This document shows, piece after piece, positions 1-10,156 of a stretch of DNA of 64,000 bases. The stretch's first letter is position 1, and every line of letters begins with the position of its first letter. The notes below the pieces were generated by a model. The model made no database searches and had not been told where the DNA came from. It saw nothing but the letters and a program-made list of their open reading frames with translations. The stretch is taken from NCBI GenBank assembly GCA_037954665.1, contig JBBMOL010000149.1, forward strand, positions 682,001 to 746,000, read 5' to 3'. The stretch comes from Laguncularia racemosa (taxonomy: Eukaryota; Streptophyta; Magnoliopsida; Myrtales; Combretaceae). The translations under genes were made by a program, and so were the position numbers.

Positions 1-269
1 GAGTTAAATCTTTTTATTATTATTATTGATATAGATGATTTCTAATTGATTGGGATTTCTAGACCTAATGCTTATTTGTTCTTTTTTTTCTTCCCCTTTT
101 TCCAGAGACATGGTTAGGCCAACAAACTCCTTAAAAAATGGGTTCACAAATGCTGTTGTCATGGCATTTACCCCTAGAGACTAAAACTAATTAATTAACA
201 TTAACAATCATTAATATCAAATGTAAAATGTAAATTATATATAAATATATATATATATAAACCAATTTA
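1..269. other. AT-rich flank of the copia element
   Basis: No gene is visible. The stretch is AT-rich and ends in a short (AT)n microsatellite at about 236-260, just outside the target duplication of the Sirevirus-like element. Confidence 0.6.
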
Positions 270-274
270 GAAAT
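270..274. repeat. Target site duplication (left copy), GAAAT
   Basis: GAAAT lies directly before the left LTR and recurs exactly at 10152-10156 directly after the right LTR. A 5-bp duplication is what LTR-retrotransposon integrases produce, so both element ends are fixed. Confidence 0.9.
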
Positions 275-1733
275 TGTTGGTCCCAATTAGATTAATCAAG
301 AGGGGGTGAATTGATTAATTACTTAAAGTTTCACTTTTTTGCAAATCATTCAAAAACACTTGACTAATAAAATCACGTGAATAACAATAATGGTGAACAA
401 TAATGTGTAGTAAACAAAATGAGTAGAGAAGAATAAAATGCTTAAAGATTTATAGAGGTTCCGCCTCAAACGTCAGTCCTCTCTTCCAGCTCCACGCCGG
501 GGTCCCGATTGTCTATACCGGTTGTGTTTCACTATATCAAACAAATTGAAAGTATACAATATAAGCCTCTTCAAGGCGAAGTCTCACTGCTGAGTCTTTC
601 TAGCTTCTTCACTAAGCTAATCACTCAAACTACAGTGATAAAATAACTATCAATTCCTTATATACAAAAGGAATTACAATGACAATGAGGAATATCAAAT
701 TTCCTCTATAAAATAGATCACATGTATATGTAAAATTTTCTACTTGAAGATGTATGAGCCTTTTCTTTTCCGTGTGTTTTTTTTCTTCCCACAGAAGAAC
801 GTTCTCTCTTCTTCCTTCTTTTATGAAGAGAACATAACGGTTACTTGGAGTTCCACGTGACAAGCTTTTTTATTTTTTGAAATTTTGTATTTCAAAAATA
901 AGTTGATTCTTTTGGAGAGGATCTACATTCCGCGATATCTTTGATGATGATAAGCTTGGATAAATCAGTTTGACCAAGATCTTCTTTAGAGATATTTCTT
1001 GAATCAAGTTTGTTGAAGATATCCCTCATATTGTGGAACCATATCTTCATGTAACAACCATATTTCTTATCCTTATCTTTGTAACTGCTGGATCTCCTAA
1101 AATATAGCATAAATATCTAGATTTAAATCTTGATAAAACTTGTAAATCTTATATGATCTCACTTTATTATAAAATGAAATCTTTGAATAAAATCTTATAA
1201 AACTTTATGTTAATTAAAAAAACCCCATGATATAAAATCCAACTTTAGTAAAACACATCAAGTATATTACCCAAATATACTTGACACGTGGAGCTAGGCC
1301 TTGAAATTTATTAAAAACCATTGATACAAAAACTAGAGCGAAATTTGGAAAAAATTCTTGACAGACATGGAAGGTTCTGAAAGTGCTTCTGAAGCAAACC
1401 TGTTAACTGTCCTCCTGTTATGAAAGTTCTAAAAGTGCTTTTGAAACAAACCTGTCAACTATTCTCCTATTGTAAAGGTCCTGAAAGTGCTTCTAAAAGA
1501 TTATTACGAGAACTATGGATACACTACACAACTTCTGAAACACCTTCTGTCAGAACAAAAATAATCTATATAACACTTTTGAAGGTTCTGAACAAACTTC
1601 TATCTCCTTGTTCAATTTAGAAAAATTATGAAAATTACGTACTATCTTCTTAAACAACTTCTGACAAGCTTAAACATACGTTACACATTATTCCTCTTTT
1701 GTTAACAACAAAACTAAATTAGAAAACTTAACA
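275..1733 (-). repeat. 3' LTR of the Sirevirus-like element
   Basis: About 1459 bp, bounded by TG...CA on the plus strand and directly repeated at 8694-10151. A TATATAAG box lies on the minus strand at 657-664; the other LTR has a mutated version. An open frame of 72 codons at about 892-1110 (minus) recurs in both LTRs, but it is duplicated with the LTR and resembles nothing I recognise, so I do not call it a gene. Confidence 0.92.
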
Positions 1734-1748
1734 TTCTCCCCCTTTTTT
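1734..1748 (-). promoter_or_regulatory. Polypurine tract adjoining the 3' LTR
   Basis: Minus strand reads AAAAAAGGGGGAGAA directly upstream of the 3' LTR start (TGTTAAG). This is the expected primer for plus-strand DNA synthesis. Confidence 0.85.
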
Positions 1749-1937
1749 ATGATAACAAAACACCATTAGATAAACAAAATAGAAACAACTTTCATGTTCA
1801 AGCAAGCATATATTCCTATAACAAAAAAGCATCATAAACACAATAGAATCATTATAAACGCATTGATCATAAGTACAATAGTAAGCAGCATTGATCATAA
1901 ACACATTGATCATAAGCACTCATAAGCACAATAGAAT

Positions 1938-1986
1938 CATTCTCCCCCTTTTTGTTAACATCAAAAGGGATAACTCCCCCTTAATC
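1938..1986 (-). promoter_or_regulatory. Two additional polypurine tracts
   Basis: The minus strand carries AAAAAGGGGGAGAATG (1938-1953) and TTAAGGGGGAGTTA (about 1971-1984), near copies of the tract next to the LTR. Repeated AAGGGGGAG tracts in this position are characteristic of Sireviruses. Between them and the LTR, 1850-1940 holds short direct repeats of a GATCATAAGCACA-type motif. Confidence 0.75.
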
Positions 1987-2049
1987 GATGCATAAAAGAT
2001 AAAAGAATTCTTTTACAACTTGATTTCAAAACAAAAATTAAGATAAAAA

Positions 2050-3798
2050 CTAAGATTTTCTGGATCTTGTGACTCGAGAGGTAGAAGAAGTGGTGGAAGG
2101 TTTGGTAGAGGAAGGTTTTTCTGGTGAAGTATCCAAGTCGATGATATGTGCGCCAGAGCAAACATAATCTAGAAATTTGGTGGATAAGAACAGCTTGATT
2201 TCACCATGAAGACTTGTGACAGATTGGGATGTTTTATCCGTCTTGGAGTCCAAAGTCTTGAAGGAGTTAGTGACTGAATCTCCTATCTTCCTCACTTGTG
2301 AGACAAACTTGTCAAAAGCAATCACATTGTTAGATAAATCTTACTTGACTCTCGCACTAAACTCATCATAGAGAATTCTATAGTGATGGAGATCAGTAAG
2401 CATTTTCTCAGAATTTTTCTTGCTATCAGAAAGAATATCAGAAGTTTGTTTAACTTGTAACTCTATTGCTTCTAGTCTCCTAAGATCAGACCATTGAAGA
2501 ACTGAAATTTCATCTGTCAAAGCTGTCTTAACTAAATCTAATAGCTCATGTTTCAAAGCTTCTCGCATAACATTCTTCACTTGTTCCAGATCACATTAGA
2601 TATAGCTTCTTTTGTTCCACTCTTCCCAGCCTCATCAGCATATGGTTGCTTCCTATAATCTGTTCCAAACTCTGTTCTAGGTTCTGAACCTCCTTCTTGA
2701 ACAGGTATTGAAGAAGTTCCAAAAGGAACAATTCTTTTCATATGCCTTTGATGGACAAAATGTGCACCATCATTCACATACCACAAACAATCCTTAACAA
2801 AGATCGACATATGATGAAAAACTTCTTTACCTATCCTCTTTAACTTAATAGGTTCAGAAGAGCTGGTAGGCAAAACTATCCCTTTAAACACAAACAACCG
2901 CATAAGTACATTCCCAAATACCAAACTTTCTTTATTTCTCCATATTTGATCAATGACGCTAGAAGTCCATGTCCACATTCTTTCTATTAATCATCGCATA
3001 GATAATTTGAGCATGTTCTATGGACATTGAAGTAGAACTGCCCTTCCTTGGACATATACATTCAACAATAATCTTGTGTATGATTCGAGGAAATAACTCG
3101 AAATCAATAACCATTGCTTCTTTTCCATAATCCATTTGTAAGCCTCCATTTATAACAGCAAACAGATCATTCCTAGGCATGTTTGTAATTTCTACATCAT
3201 CATTTACAACATGTAAGTGTAGACATTTAATTACATCTGCCCTAGAAATTGTAATGTCTTGATCACATACCCTGGAAACTAAAACATTCTCTTCCGAAAG
3301 ACTTAAACTTCCATAAAATTCTTTCACACACTCGCCATAAACTAGAACTTGAGTAGAGCAAAGTTCCATGCATCCTATGGGTTCTAAAAGTTCATTCCAG
3401 TAAAATCCATTACTTGTAAAGAAATTAAAATCCACAAAACTACAAGAACACACCTCATTTTTCTTCCTTCGAAGAGATTTTGAAATTGAGGGTTTCAGAC
3501 TTGGTACATTCCTTTGTTTTGTTTGCTTCTTGGCTATTTTCTTGGGCGGAGAGGTTTCTCGAGTAACCTTTTCTTTCCCTTTTGAAGACGATGCAACCCG
3601 TTTTCTTTTGGAAATTTTCTTGGAACCTATGATAGATTCGGAGTTAGGGGAACTTGGATTCTCCTCTATTGAAGGTTCTTGATGTTTTTCCGAAGAATCT
3701 GAAGATTCATCATGAATCACTAAAGGCTTGTTGGAAGATTTTGTTTTGAAGGTTTTTTGTTTGAGACGTTCTAAAGATTTAGGTGCCATTGGAGTCAC
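2050..3798 (-). pseudogene. Envelope-like / extra frame downstream of pol, frameshifted
   Basis: Four consecutive minus-strand frames (3798-2959, 2978-2577, 2580-2341, 2325-2050) read as one decayed protein of roughly 580 residues. The N-terminal part is Ser/Lys/Pro-rich and basic, with several nuclear-localisation-like KKIAKK/SKRKR runs. The middle is globular and resembles the plant transposon protein domain often found in retroelement-associated proteins. The last third is heptad-rich, consistent with a coiled coil, and ends in a Ser/Thr/Arg-rich tail. No convincing signal peptide is visible. Position after RNase H matches the envelope-like gene of Sireviruses; an envelope function is not shown by the sequence. 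The start could be either of two Met codons at 3798 and 3789, overlapping the end of the pol frame by about 20 bp. Confidence 0.65.
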
Positions 3799-4915
3799 AA
3801 TGAGAGAGAAGGAAAATAGAGAGAGAGAGAAAAAGCAGATTGCGAAGAAAGGAAAAATTAGAGAAAAAGAAAAAAATATATATTATATGAATAAAGATTT
3901 TCAAATATTGAAGGTTGCGGGGGGAAAAAAATAAAAAAGGGTTACAAATTCCTAATTCATTTCTAATAAATTCAAATTTTACCTTTTCAAGAGGTTTAGT
4001 AAAAATGTCTGCAAATTGATTATCGGTTGGCACAAATTCAACATTTATATCTCCATTATGCACATGATCTCTAATAAAATGATGTCTAATTTCTATGTGC
4101 TTTGACCTAGAATGATGTATTGGATTTTTTGTCAAATTTATTGCATTCTTGTTGTCACATTTAATTGGCACAGTTTTAAAATTTATTCCATAATCATTCA
4201 ATTGTTGTTTTATCCATAAAACTTGTGCACAGCAATTACCAATAGAAACATATTCAGCTTCAGCTGTGGATAGAGCAACAAAATTTTGTTTTTTAGAAGA
4301 CCAAGAAATTAATTTATCACCTAGGAATTGACAAGTACCAGATGTGCTTTTTCTATCAATTTTACAACCAGCATAATCTGCATCAGAATATCCTATTAAA
4401 TCAAAATTTTGATTTTTAGGATACCAGATGCCTAAATTTGAAGTATTAACTAGGTATTTGAAAATACGCTTTACAGTTGATAAATGAATTTCTGTTGGTG
4501 CAGCTTGAAATCTAGCACACAAACACACACTAAACAAAATATCAGGTCTTGATACAGTCAAGTACAATAAAGAACCTATAAGGTTCCTATATAGTTTCTC
4601 ACTTACCTTCTGTCCATTTGAGTCAGAATCTAACCTTGTTGAAGTACTCATAGGTGTTGTAACATTTCTGCAGCCATCATATCCAAATTTCTTCAATATT
4701 TGTTTTGTATATTTTTCTTGATGAACAAAAATTCCTTCTTTTGTTTGTTTTATTTGAAGCCCCAAAAAGAATGTCAATTCTCCCATCATTGACATTTCAA
4801 ATTCTGCCTGCATGGTCTCAGCAAATTCTTGACACAACAATTCTTTAGTAGATCCAAAGATAATATCATCCACATATATTTGTACAACCAAGATATCATT
4901 ATCAAAAGTTTTCAA
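3779..4915 (-). pseudogene. Copia pol, C-terminal part: reverse transcriptase palm and RNase H
   Basis: This frame opens just before the RT catalytic motif YVDD (codons at 4865-4876), followed by FFLGLQI and the KFG/thumb region. The copia RNase H follows, with motifs SDADYAGC, STSGTCQFLG and ALSTAEAEYVS, and the tail QFADIFTKPL. Real homology ends near 3950 (NELGICN); the remaining residues to the stop are low-complexity read-through. It is separated from the rest of RT by a break between 4915 and 4953. Confidence 0.9.
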
Positions 4916-4952
4916 GAATAAAGTAGTGTCAACTTTTCCTCTATGAAAACCT

Positions 4953-6047
4953 TTAGAGATAAAAAAACATACTCAATCTTTCATACCAAGCTCTTGGAGC
5001 TTGTTTCAAACCATATAGTGCTTTATTTAATTTAAAAACATAGTCTAATTTGAAAGGATCTTCAAAACCAAGTGGTTGTTCCACATAAACTTCTTCTTTT
5101 ATAAAACCATTTAAAAATGAACTTTTTACATCCATTTGAAAAACTTTAAAATCCTTATAAGATGCATATGCAAGCATCAACCGTATTGCTTCTAATCTAG
5201 CAACAGGTGCATATGTTTCATCAAAATATATTCCTTCTTCTTGTGAATAACCTTTAGCTACCAATCTTGCTTTATTTCTTATAATTTTTCCTTCTTCATC
5301 TAATTTATTTTTAAACACCCATTTAGTTCCAATTATAGACTTTCCTCTAGGTCTAGGAACTAAGTTCCATACATTGTTTCTTTGAAATTGATTTAATTCT
5401 TCTTGCATAGAGATGATCCAATTATCATCACTTAAAGCTTCTTCCATATTACTAGGTTCAATTTCGGATAACAACACAAAATGATTTTCAAGATTTTGTA
5501 AATTAGCTCTTGTTTTAACCCCAGATTGAACATTACCTATTATTTGATCAGAAGGATGTGCAGACTTATACCTCCAGGTTTTAGAAGCCTCTTGTTCAGA
5601 TCTTACAACTTCTGAAGTACCTTCTGCATTTGCTTCTGACTTAGGTTCTGAACTAACTTCTGCTTTAGAATTGGAGTTCTTTTCTTCATCAGAATCAACA
5701 TCCTTTAAATCCTCAATAAATTTAACATTTATTGATTCTTCAATAGTTTTTGATGATTTATTGAAAACACGATAAGCACGACTATTTAGAGAATATCTTA
5801 AGAAAATAGCTTCTTCAGATCTTTCATTAAACTTACCAAGGTTGAGAGGATTCTTTTTCACAAAGCATTTAGATCCAAAGATATGAAAATATGAAACGTT
5901 AGGTTTCTTACCTCGAAATATCTCATAAGCAGTCTTTGATGTCATAGGTCGAATGAAAACTCTATTGATGATATAGCAAGCTGTAGAAACTGCTTCTGCC
6001 CAAAAATACTTAGCAATTCCACTTTCATTTAACATAGACCTAGTCAT
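4953..6047 (-). pseudogene. Copia pol, middle part: integrase C-terminus and reverse transcriptase N-terminal half
   Basis: It begins with the integrase C-terminal region (RSMLNESGIAKYFWAEA, GKKPNVSYFHIFGSKCF), then a variable acidic linker, then RT: WVFKNKLDEEGKI, RNKARLVAKGYSQ, YAPVARLEAIR and FQMDVKSSFLNG with its conserved catalytic Asp, ending in ALYGLKQAPRAWYE. The upstream end joins a deletion that removed most of the integrase core. Downstream, a frameshift separates it from the YVDD-containing part. Confidence 0.9.
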
Positions 6048-6770
6048 CTCTTGTAAAGTTCTATTCTTGAAAAATCATCAACAATAACAATTCCATATTT
6101 GCTTCCACCCATGCTTAAGACTTTAGTAGGTCCAAAAAGATCAAGATGTAATAATTCAAGTGGTCTCTTAGTTGAAATTACATTTTTACTTTTATGAGAG
6201 ACAGAAACCATTTTATTCTTTAAGCAAGTATCACATTTCACATCTTGTTTAATATTTATCTTAGGTAATCCTTTAATAATATCCTTTTTAGATAATTTTT
6301 CTAAATGATTAAAATTAACATGTCCTAGTCGTTTATGCCAAGCAAAAACATGATCATTCAAGGAAATTAAACAACAAACATTATCGATTTCAGCTCGTTT
6401 TATGAGATAGATATTTCTTTTCCTAATTCCTTCAAATAATCTCTCATCATTTTCATTAAAAGCATAGCACTTGTCTTGATCAAAAATCATTCTATAACCT
6501 TTATCACATAACTGACTAATACTAAGTAAATTATGTTTTAAACCTTGCACAAGATATACATTTTCAATGAGAAAAGTAGGCATACCAATCGTTCCAGTGG
6601 CAATTATTTTACCTCTACTATCATCTCCAAACTTTACATACCCTTTTTCTTCCCAAGTTATGCTATTGAACAATGAAGCATCTCCAGTCATATGTCTAGA
6701 ACATCCACTATCCAAATACCATATTCCTCTTATTTTAGCTTCATGTTCCTGTACAAATAAAAAGAATTAA
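6044..6770 (-). pseudogene. Copia pol, N-terminal part: protease and integrase zinc domain, deleted core
   Basis: The retropepsin active-site motif DSGCSRHMTG is encoded at about 6691-6712. The GAG-pre-integrase region follows with the HHCC zinc site (HKRLGH...CDTCLKNK), then the first integrase catalytic Asp (LHLDLFGP) and VIVDDFS. Homology then stops abruptly at about 6066 and resumes in another frame with the region after the catalytic Glu, so the second catalytic Asp and the Glu are absent. Upstream, the gag frame continues in phase to this region but carries TAA stops at 6839-6841 and 6767-6769. Confidence 0.9.
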
Positions 6771-6838
6771 GTCCTTTTAGGAACCCAAGCAAGTTTGGGC
6801 CCTTTAAAAGATAAGCTCATTTGATTTCTTCGATTTAC

Positions 6839-8651
6839 TTATTGACTACTGAGCTTATTTCTCTTATAATAGCAAAATTTCTTAATATGACCAAATTTAT
6901 TACAAATGAAACATGCATAAGAATTAGCATTCCTATACCTGTCATTTACCTGTTTCTTGAAATTCTGGTTTGTATAACTTCTGTTATACCTTCTGGTATT
7001 GCTTCTGTAGTACCCATTGTGTGGATACTTCTTGTCAAAATAACTTCTGTAAAAGTCTCTAGTATTTCCTCTTTTAACATTATTTGTATTCGAAATGTAC
7101 TTTTTGCTGTTGGATTCATCACTTAAGACTTGTTTAGCCTTAACAAAAACTGTATTTTGATTCGATTTTGAACTTGAACCATGCTCATATCCTAATCCAT
7201 GTTTTTCATTTGAGACTCTTTGTGAAGAAATTAACATGGTCAATTTCTTGTCACTTTCATCAAATTTCTTAAAGGTAGTTTTCAACGAATTAGATAGATC
7301 ATCAATTTTTACCTTCATGTCACTTGTTTCTACTTCAAGTAGATGATTTTCTATTCTTAATTTTTCAATACTCACATGCATGGATTCATTTTCTTGTTTC
7401 AGGATATCATTTTCATCAGCAAGTAAAGTATTTATTTGTTTTAATGCTTCCTTTTCATTCTTAAGAGCTTTTATTTCATTTTCATACTTAGCTAATCTTA
7501 TATCAGCCCTTTTTAGTGCCTTTAATAGCTTACTCATTTCTACTAGCATGTTAGTATCAGTTACAGCTTCATCAGATTCAGAGTGTACCTCAGAACTAGC
7601 CATTAGACAAAGATTTGCCTCATCCTCTTCTTCTTTTGAATCTTCTAAATTTGTTTCTGTGTCCTCTAAATCACTCCATGTTGCTAGCATTGCACGACTT
7701 TTCTTTTTATAATTTTCCATTTTCTTGATCAGTGTTAGACATTCATATTTGATGTGTCCTGGCCTTTTGCATTCATAACATTGAATCTCCCTTTTCTCTT
7801 TCTTCTTTTCTTTCTCCTTGTAAGCTTTTCCTGCATCATTATGCTTATATTCGGTACTTTTCTTGAACACATTAAACTTCTTACCTCTTTGCTTCTTGAG
7901 CAGCCTGTTGAGTCTACGTGCTAGAAGACTGATGTCCTCTTCTTTCTCATCATCGCTATCATCCATTTCAGTCTCATTTTGCTTTATTTCCTTGACTTGT
8001 AAACACAATTCCTTTGGTGCCGTCTTCTCCTCTTTGCATGGTTTTTATGTGTGACTTATATGCCATGAGCTTTTCTCTCAATTGGCTGAGAGTTAGCTTG
8101 TTTAGGTCTTGAGCTTCCTTTATAGCAGTTTTCTTTGCATCCCAAGATGGTGGCAATATCCTCAACATTTTCCTCACAAGATCTGGATCTGGATGTTTCT
8201 TTCCAAGTGATGCAAGCTCATTTGTAATAGCTGTAAACCTGTTAAAAGCATCTTTGATATCTTCATTAGACTTAAACTTAAATAATTCATACTGTTGAAT
8301 TAAAACATTTATCTTGGTTTCCTTGATGGTATCAGTCCTTTCATATGTATTGGATAGGATATCCCAAATCTCCTTTGCACTTGCACATGATGATATCAAA
8401 TAGAACTCTGATGGAGCAATAGTAGTCAGTAATAAATTTTTTGCTTTGTTGTTCTTCTTGATAATTTTCTTCTCCGAATCTGACAAGGTCGAATTTCCGT
8501 TTAATGTGATCACATTGTCTCCAAGTGAAATGACCTACCATGAATCATAATCATTAGCTTTAATGTAAGTTTCCATACGCATCTTCCAGTATGAGAAGTT
8601 TGAGCCATCGAAGTAAGGAGCTCGATTAATTGCAACATTATTTTCAACCAT
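6839..8651 (-). pseudogene. Copia gag (capsid, coiled coil, two CCHC zinc knuckles), broken
   Basis: I place the start at the ATG whose complement is 8649-8651, because the frame then reads a typical gag N-terminus with YFDGSNFSYWKMRME. An in-frame TAG at 8535-8537 replaces a Trp codon of that conserved region, and a one-base frameshift near 8035 moves the frame before the acidic stretch. The first knuckle is CYECKRPGHIKYEC (about 7730-7770) and a second, CFICNKFGHIKKFC, is near the end (about 6870-6915), separated by a long heptad-rich segment. Two knuckles and a long coiled coil fit Sirevirus gag. The frame stops at 6839 but continues in phase toward protease. Confidence 0.88.
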
Positions 8652-8679
8652 TTTGGATCACTCAAAATAGATAAGTCTT

Positions 8680-8691
8680 GCTCTGATACCA
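8680..8691 (-). promoter_or_regulatory. Primer binding site, initiator methionine tRNA
   Basis: The minus strand reads TGGTATCAGAGC, the standard plant copia primer site complementary to the 3' end of initiator tRNA-Met. It lies 2 nt from the 5' LTR edge at 8694. Confidence 0.92.
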
Positions 8692-8693
8692 AT

Positions 8694-10151
8694 TATTGGT
8701 CCCAATTAGATTAATCAAGAGGGGGTTGAATTGATTAATTACTTAAAGTTTCACTTTTTTGCAAATCATTCAAAAACTCTTGACTAATAAAATCACGTAA
8801 ATAACAATAATGACGAACAATAATGTGCAGTAAACAAAATGAGTAGAGAAGAATAGAATGCTCAGAGATTTATTAGAGGTTCCGCCTCGAGCATCAATCC
8901 TCTCTTCCAGCTCCACGCCGGGGTCCCGGTTGTCTATACCGGTTGTGTTTCACTATATCAAACAAATTGAAAGTATACAATATAAGCCTCTTCAAGGCGA
9001 AGTCTCACTGCTGAGTCTTTCTAGCTTCTTCACTAAGCTAATCACTCAAACTACAGTGATGAAACAACTATCAATTCCTTATACACAAAAGGAATTACAA
9101 TGACAATGAGGAATATCAAATTTCCTCTATAAAATAGATCACATGTATATGTAAAATTTTCTACTTGAAGATGTATGAGCCTTTTCTTTTCCGTGTGTTT
9201 TTTTCTTCTCACAAAAGAACGTTCTCTCTTCTTCCTTCTTTTATGAAGAGAACATAACGGTTACTTGGAGTTCCACGTGATAAGCTTTTTTATTTTTTGA
9301 AATTTTGTATTTTAAAAATAAGTTGATTCTATTGGAGAGGTTCTGCATTCCGTGATATCTTTGATGAGGATAAGCTTGGATAAATCAGTTTGACCGAGAT
9401 CTTCTTTGGAGATATTTCTTGAATCAAGTTTGTTGAAGATATCCCTCATATTGTGGAACCATATCTTCATGTAACAACCATATTTCTTATTCTTATCTTT
9501 GTAACTGCTGGATCTCTCAAAATATAGCACAAATATCTAGATTTAAATCTTGATAAAACTTGTAAATCTTATATGATCTCACTTTATCATAAAATGAAAT
9601 CTTTGAATAAAATCTTGTAAACTTTATGTAAATTAAAAAAACCCCATGATATAAAATCCAACTTTAGTAAAACTCATCAAGTATATTACCCAAATATACT
9701 TGACACGTGGAGCTAGGCCTTGAAATTTATTAAAAACCATTGATACAAAAATTAGAGCGAAATCTGGAGAAAATTCTTAACAGACATGGAAGGTTCTAAA
9801 AGTGCTTCTGAAGCAAACCTGTTAACTATCCTCCTGTTATGAAGGTTCTGAAAGTGCTTCTGAAACAAACCTATCAACTGTTCTCCTATTGTAAAGGTTC
9901 TGAAAGTGCTTCTGAAAGATTATCACGAGAACTAAGGATACACTACACAACTTTTAAAACACCTTATGTTAGAACAAAAATAATCTATATAACACTTTTG
10001 AAGGTTCTGAACAAGCTTCTGTCCCCTTGTTCAATTTAGAAAAATTACGAAAATTACGTACTATCTTCTGAAACAACTTCTGACAAGCTCAAACATACGT
10101 TACACATTATTCTCTTTTGTTAACATCAAAACTAAATTAGAGAACTTAATA
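8694..10151 (-). repeat. 5' LTR of the Sirevirus-like element
   Basis: About 1458 bp, a direct repeat of 275-1733. Both terminal dinucleotides are mutated: TA instead of TG at 8694, and TA instead of CA at 10150-10151. Confidence 0.92.
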
Positions 10152-10156
10152 GAAAT
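10152..10156. repeat. Target site duplication (right copy), GAAAT
   Basis: Exact copy of 270-274. Confidence 0.9.

Larger units (their letters stand above)
275..10151 (-). mobile_element. Sirevirus-like Ty1/copia LTR retrotransposon, complete structure, inactive
   Basis: A 9.88 kb element read on the minus strand. In its own order it has the 5' LTR (right), tRNA-iMet primer site, gag with two CCHC knuckles, protease, integrase, RT, RNase H, an extra envelope-like frame, repeated polypurine tracts and the 3' LTR (left). The domain order protease-integrase-RT defines Ty1/copia. The long LTRs, an additional frame after pol and several AAGGGGGAG tracts before the 3' LTR are known traits of the Sirevirus (SIRE/Maximus) lineage. 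It is dead: a stop and a frameshift in gag, two stops between gag and protease, a deletion through the integrase core, a break in RT and frameshifts in the envelope-like frame. The two LTRs differ by scattered substitutions and small indels, so the insertion is not recent. Confidence 0.93.

Noticed and set aside
892..1110. Open frame of 72 codons conserved in both LTRs of the copia element (also 9312-9530)
   Set aside because: LTR copies are identical by origin, so conservation says nothing about coding; no known motif.
3728..3934. Plus-strand Lys/Glu-rich open frame
   Set aside because: Antisense shadow of the purine-biased pol/envelope-like junction of the copia element.
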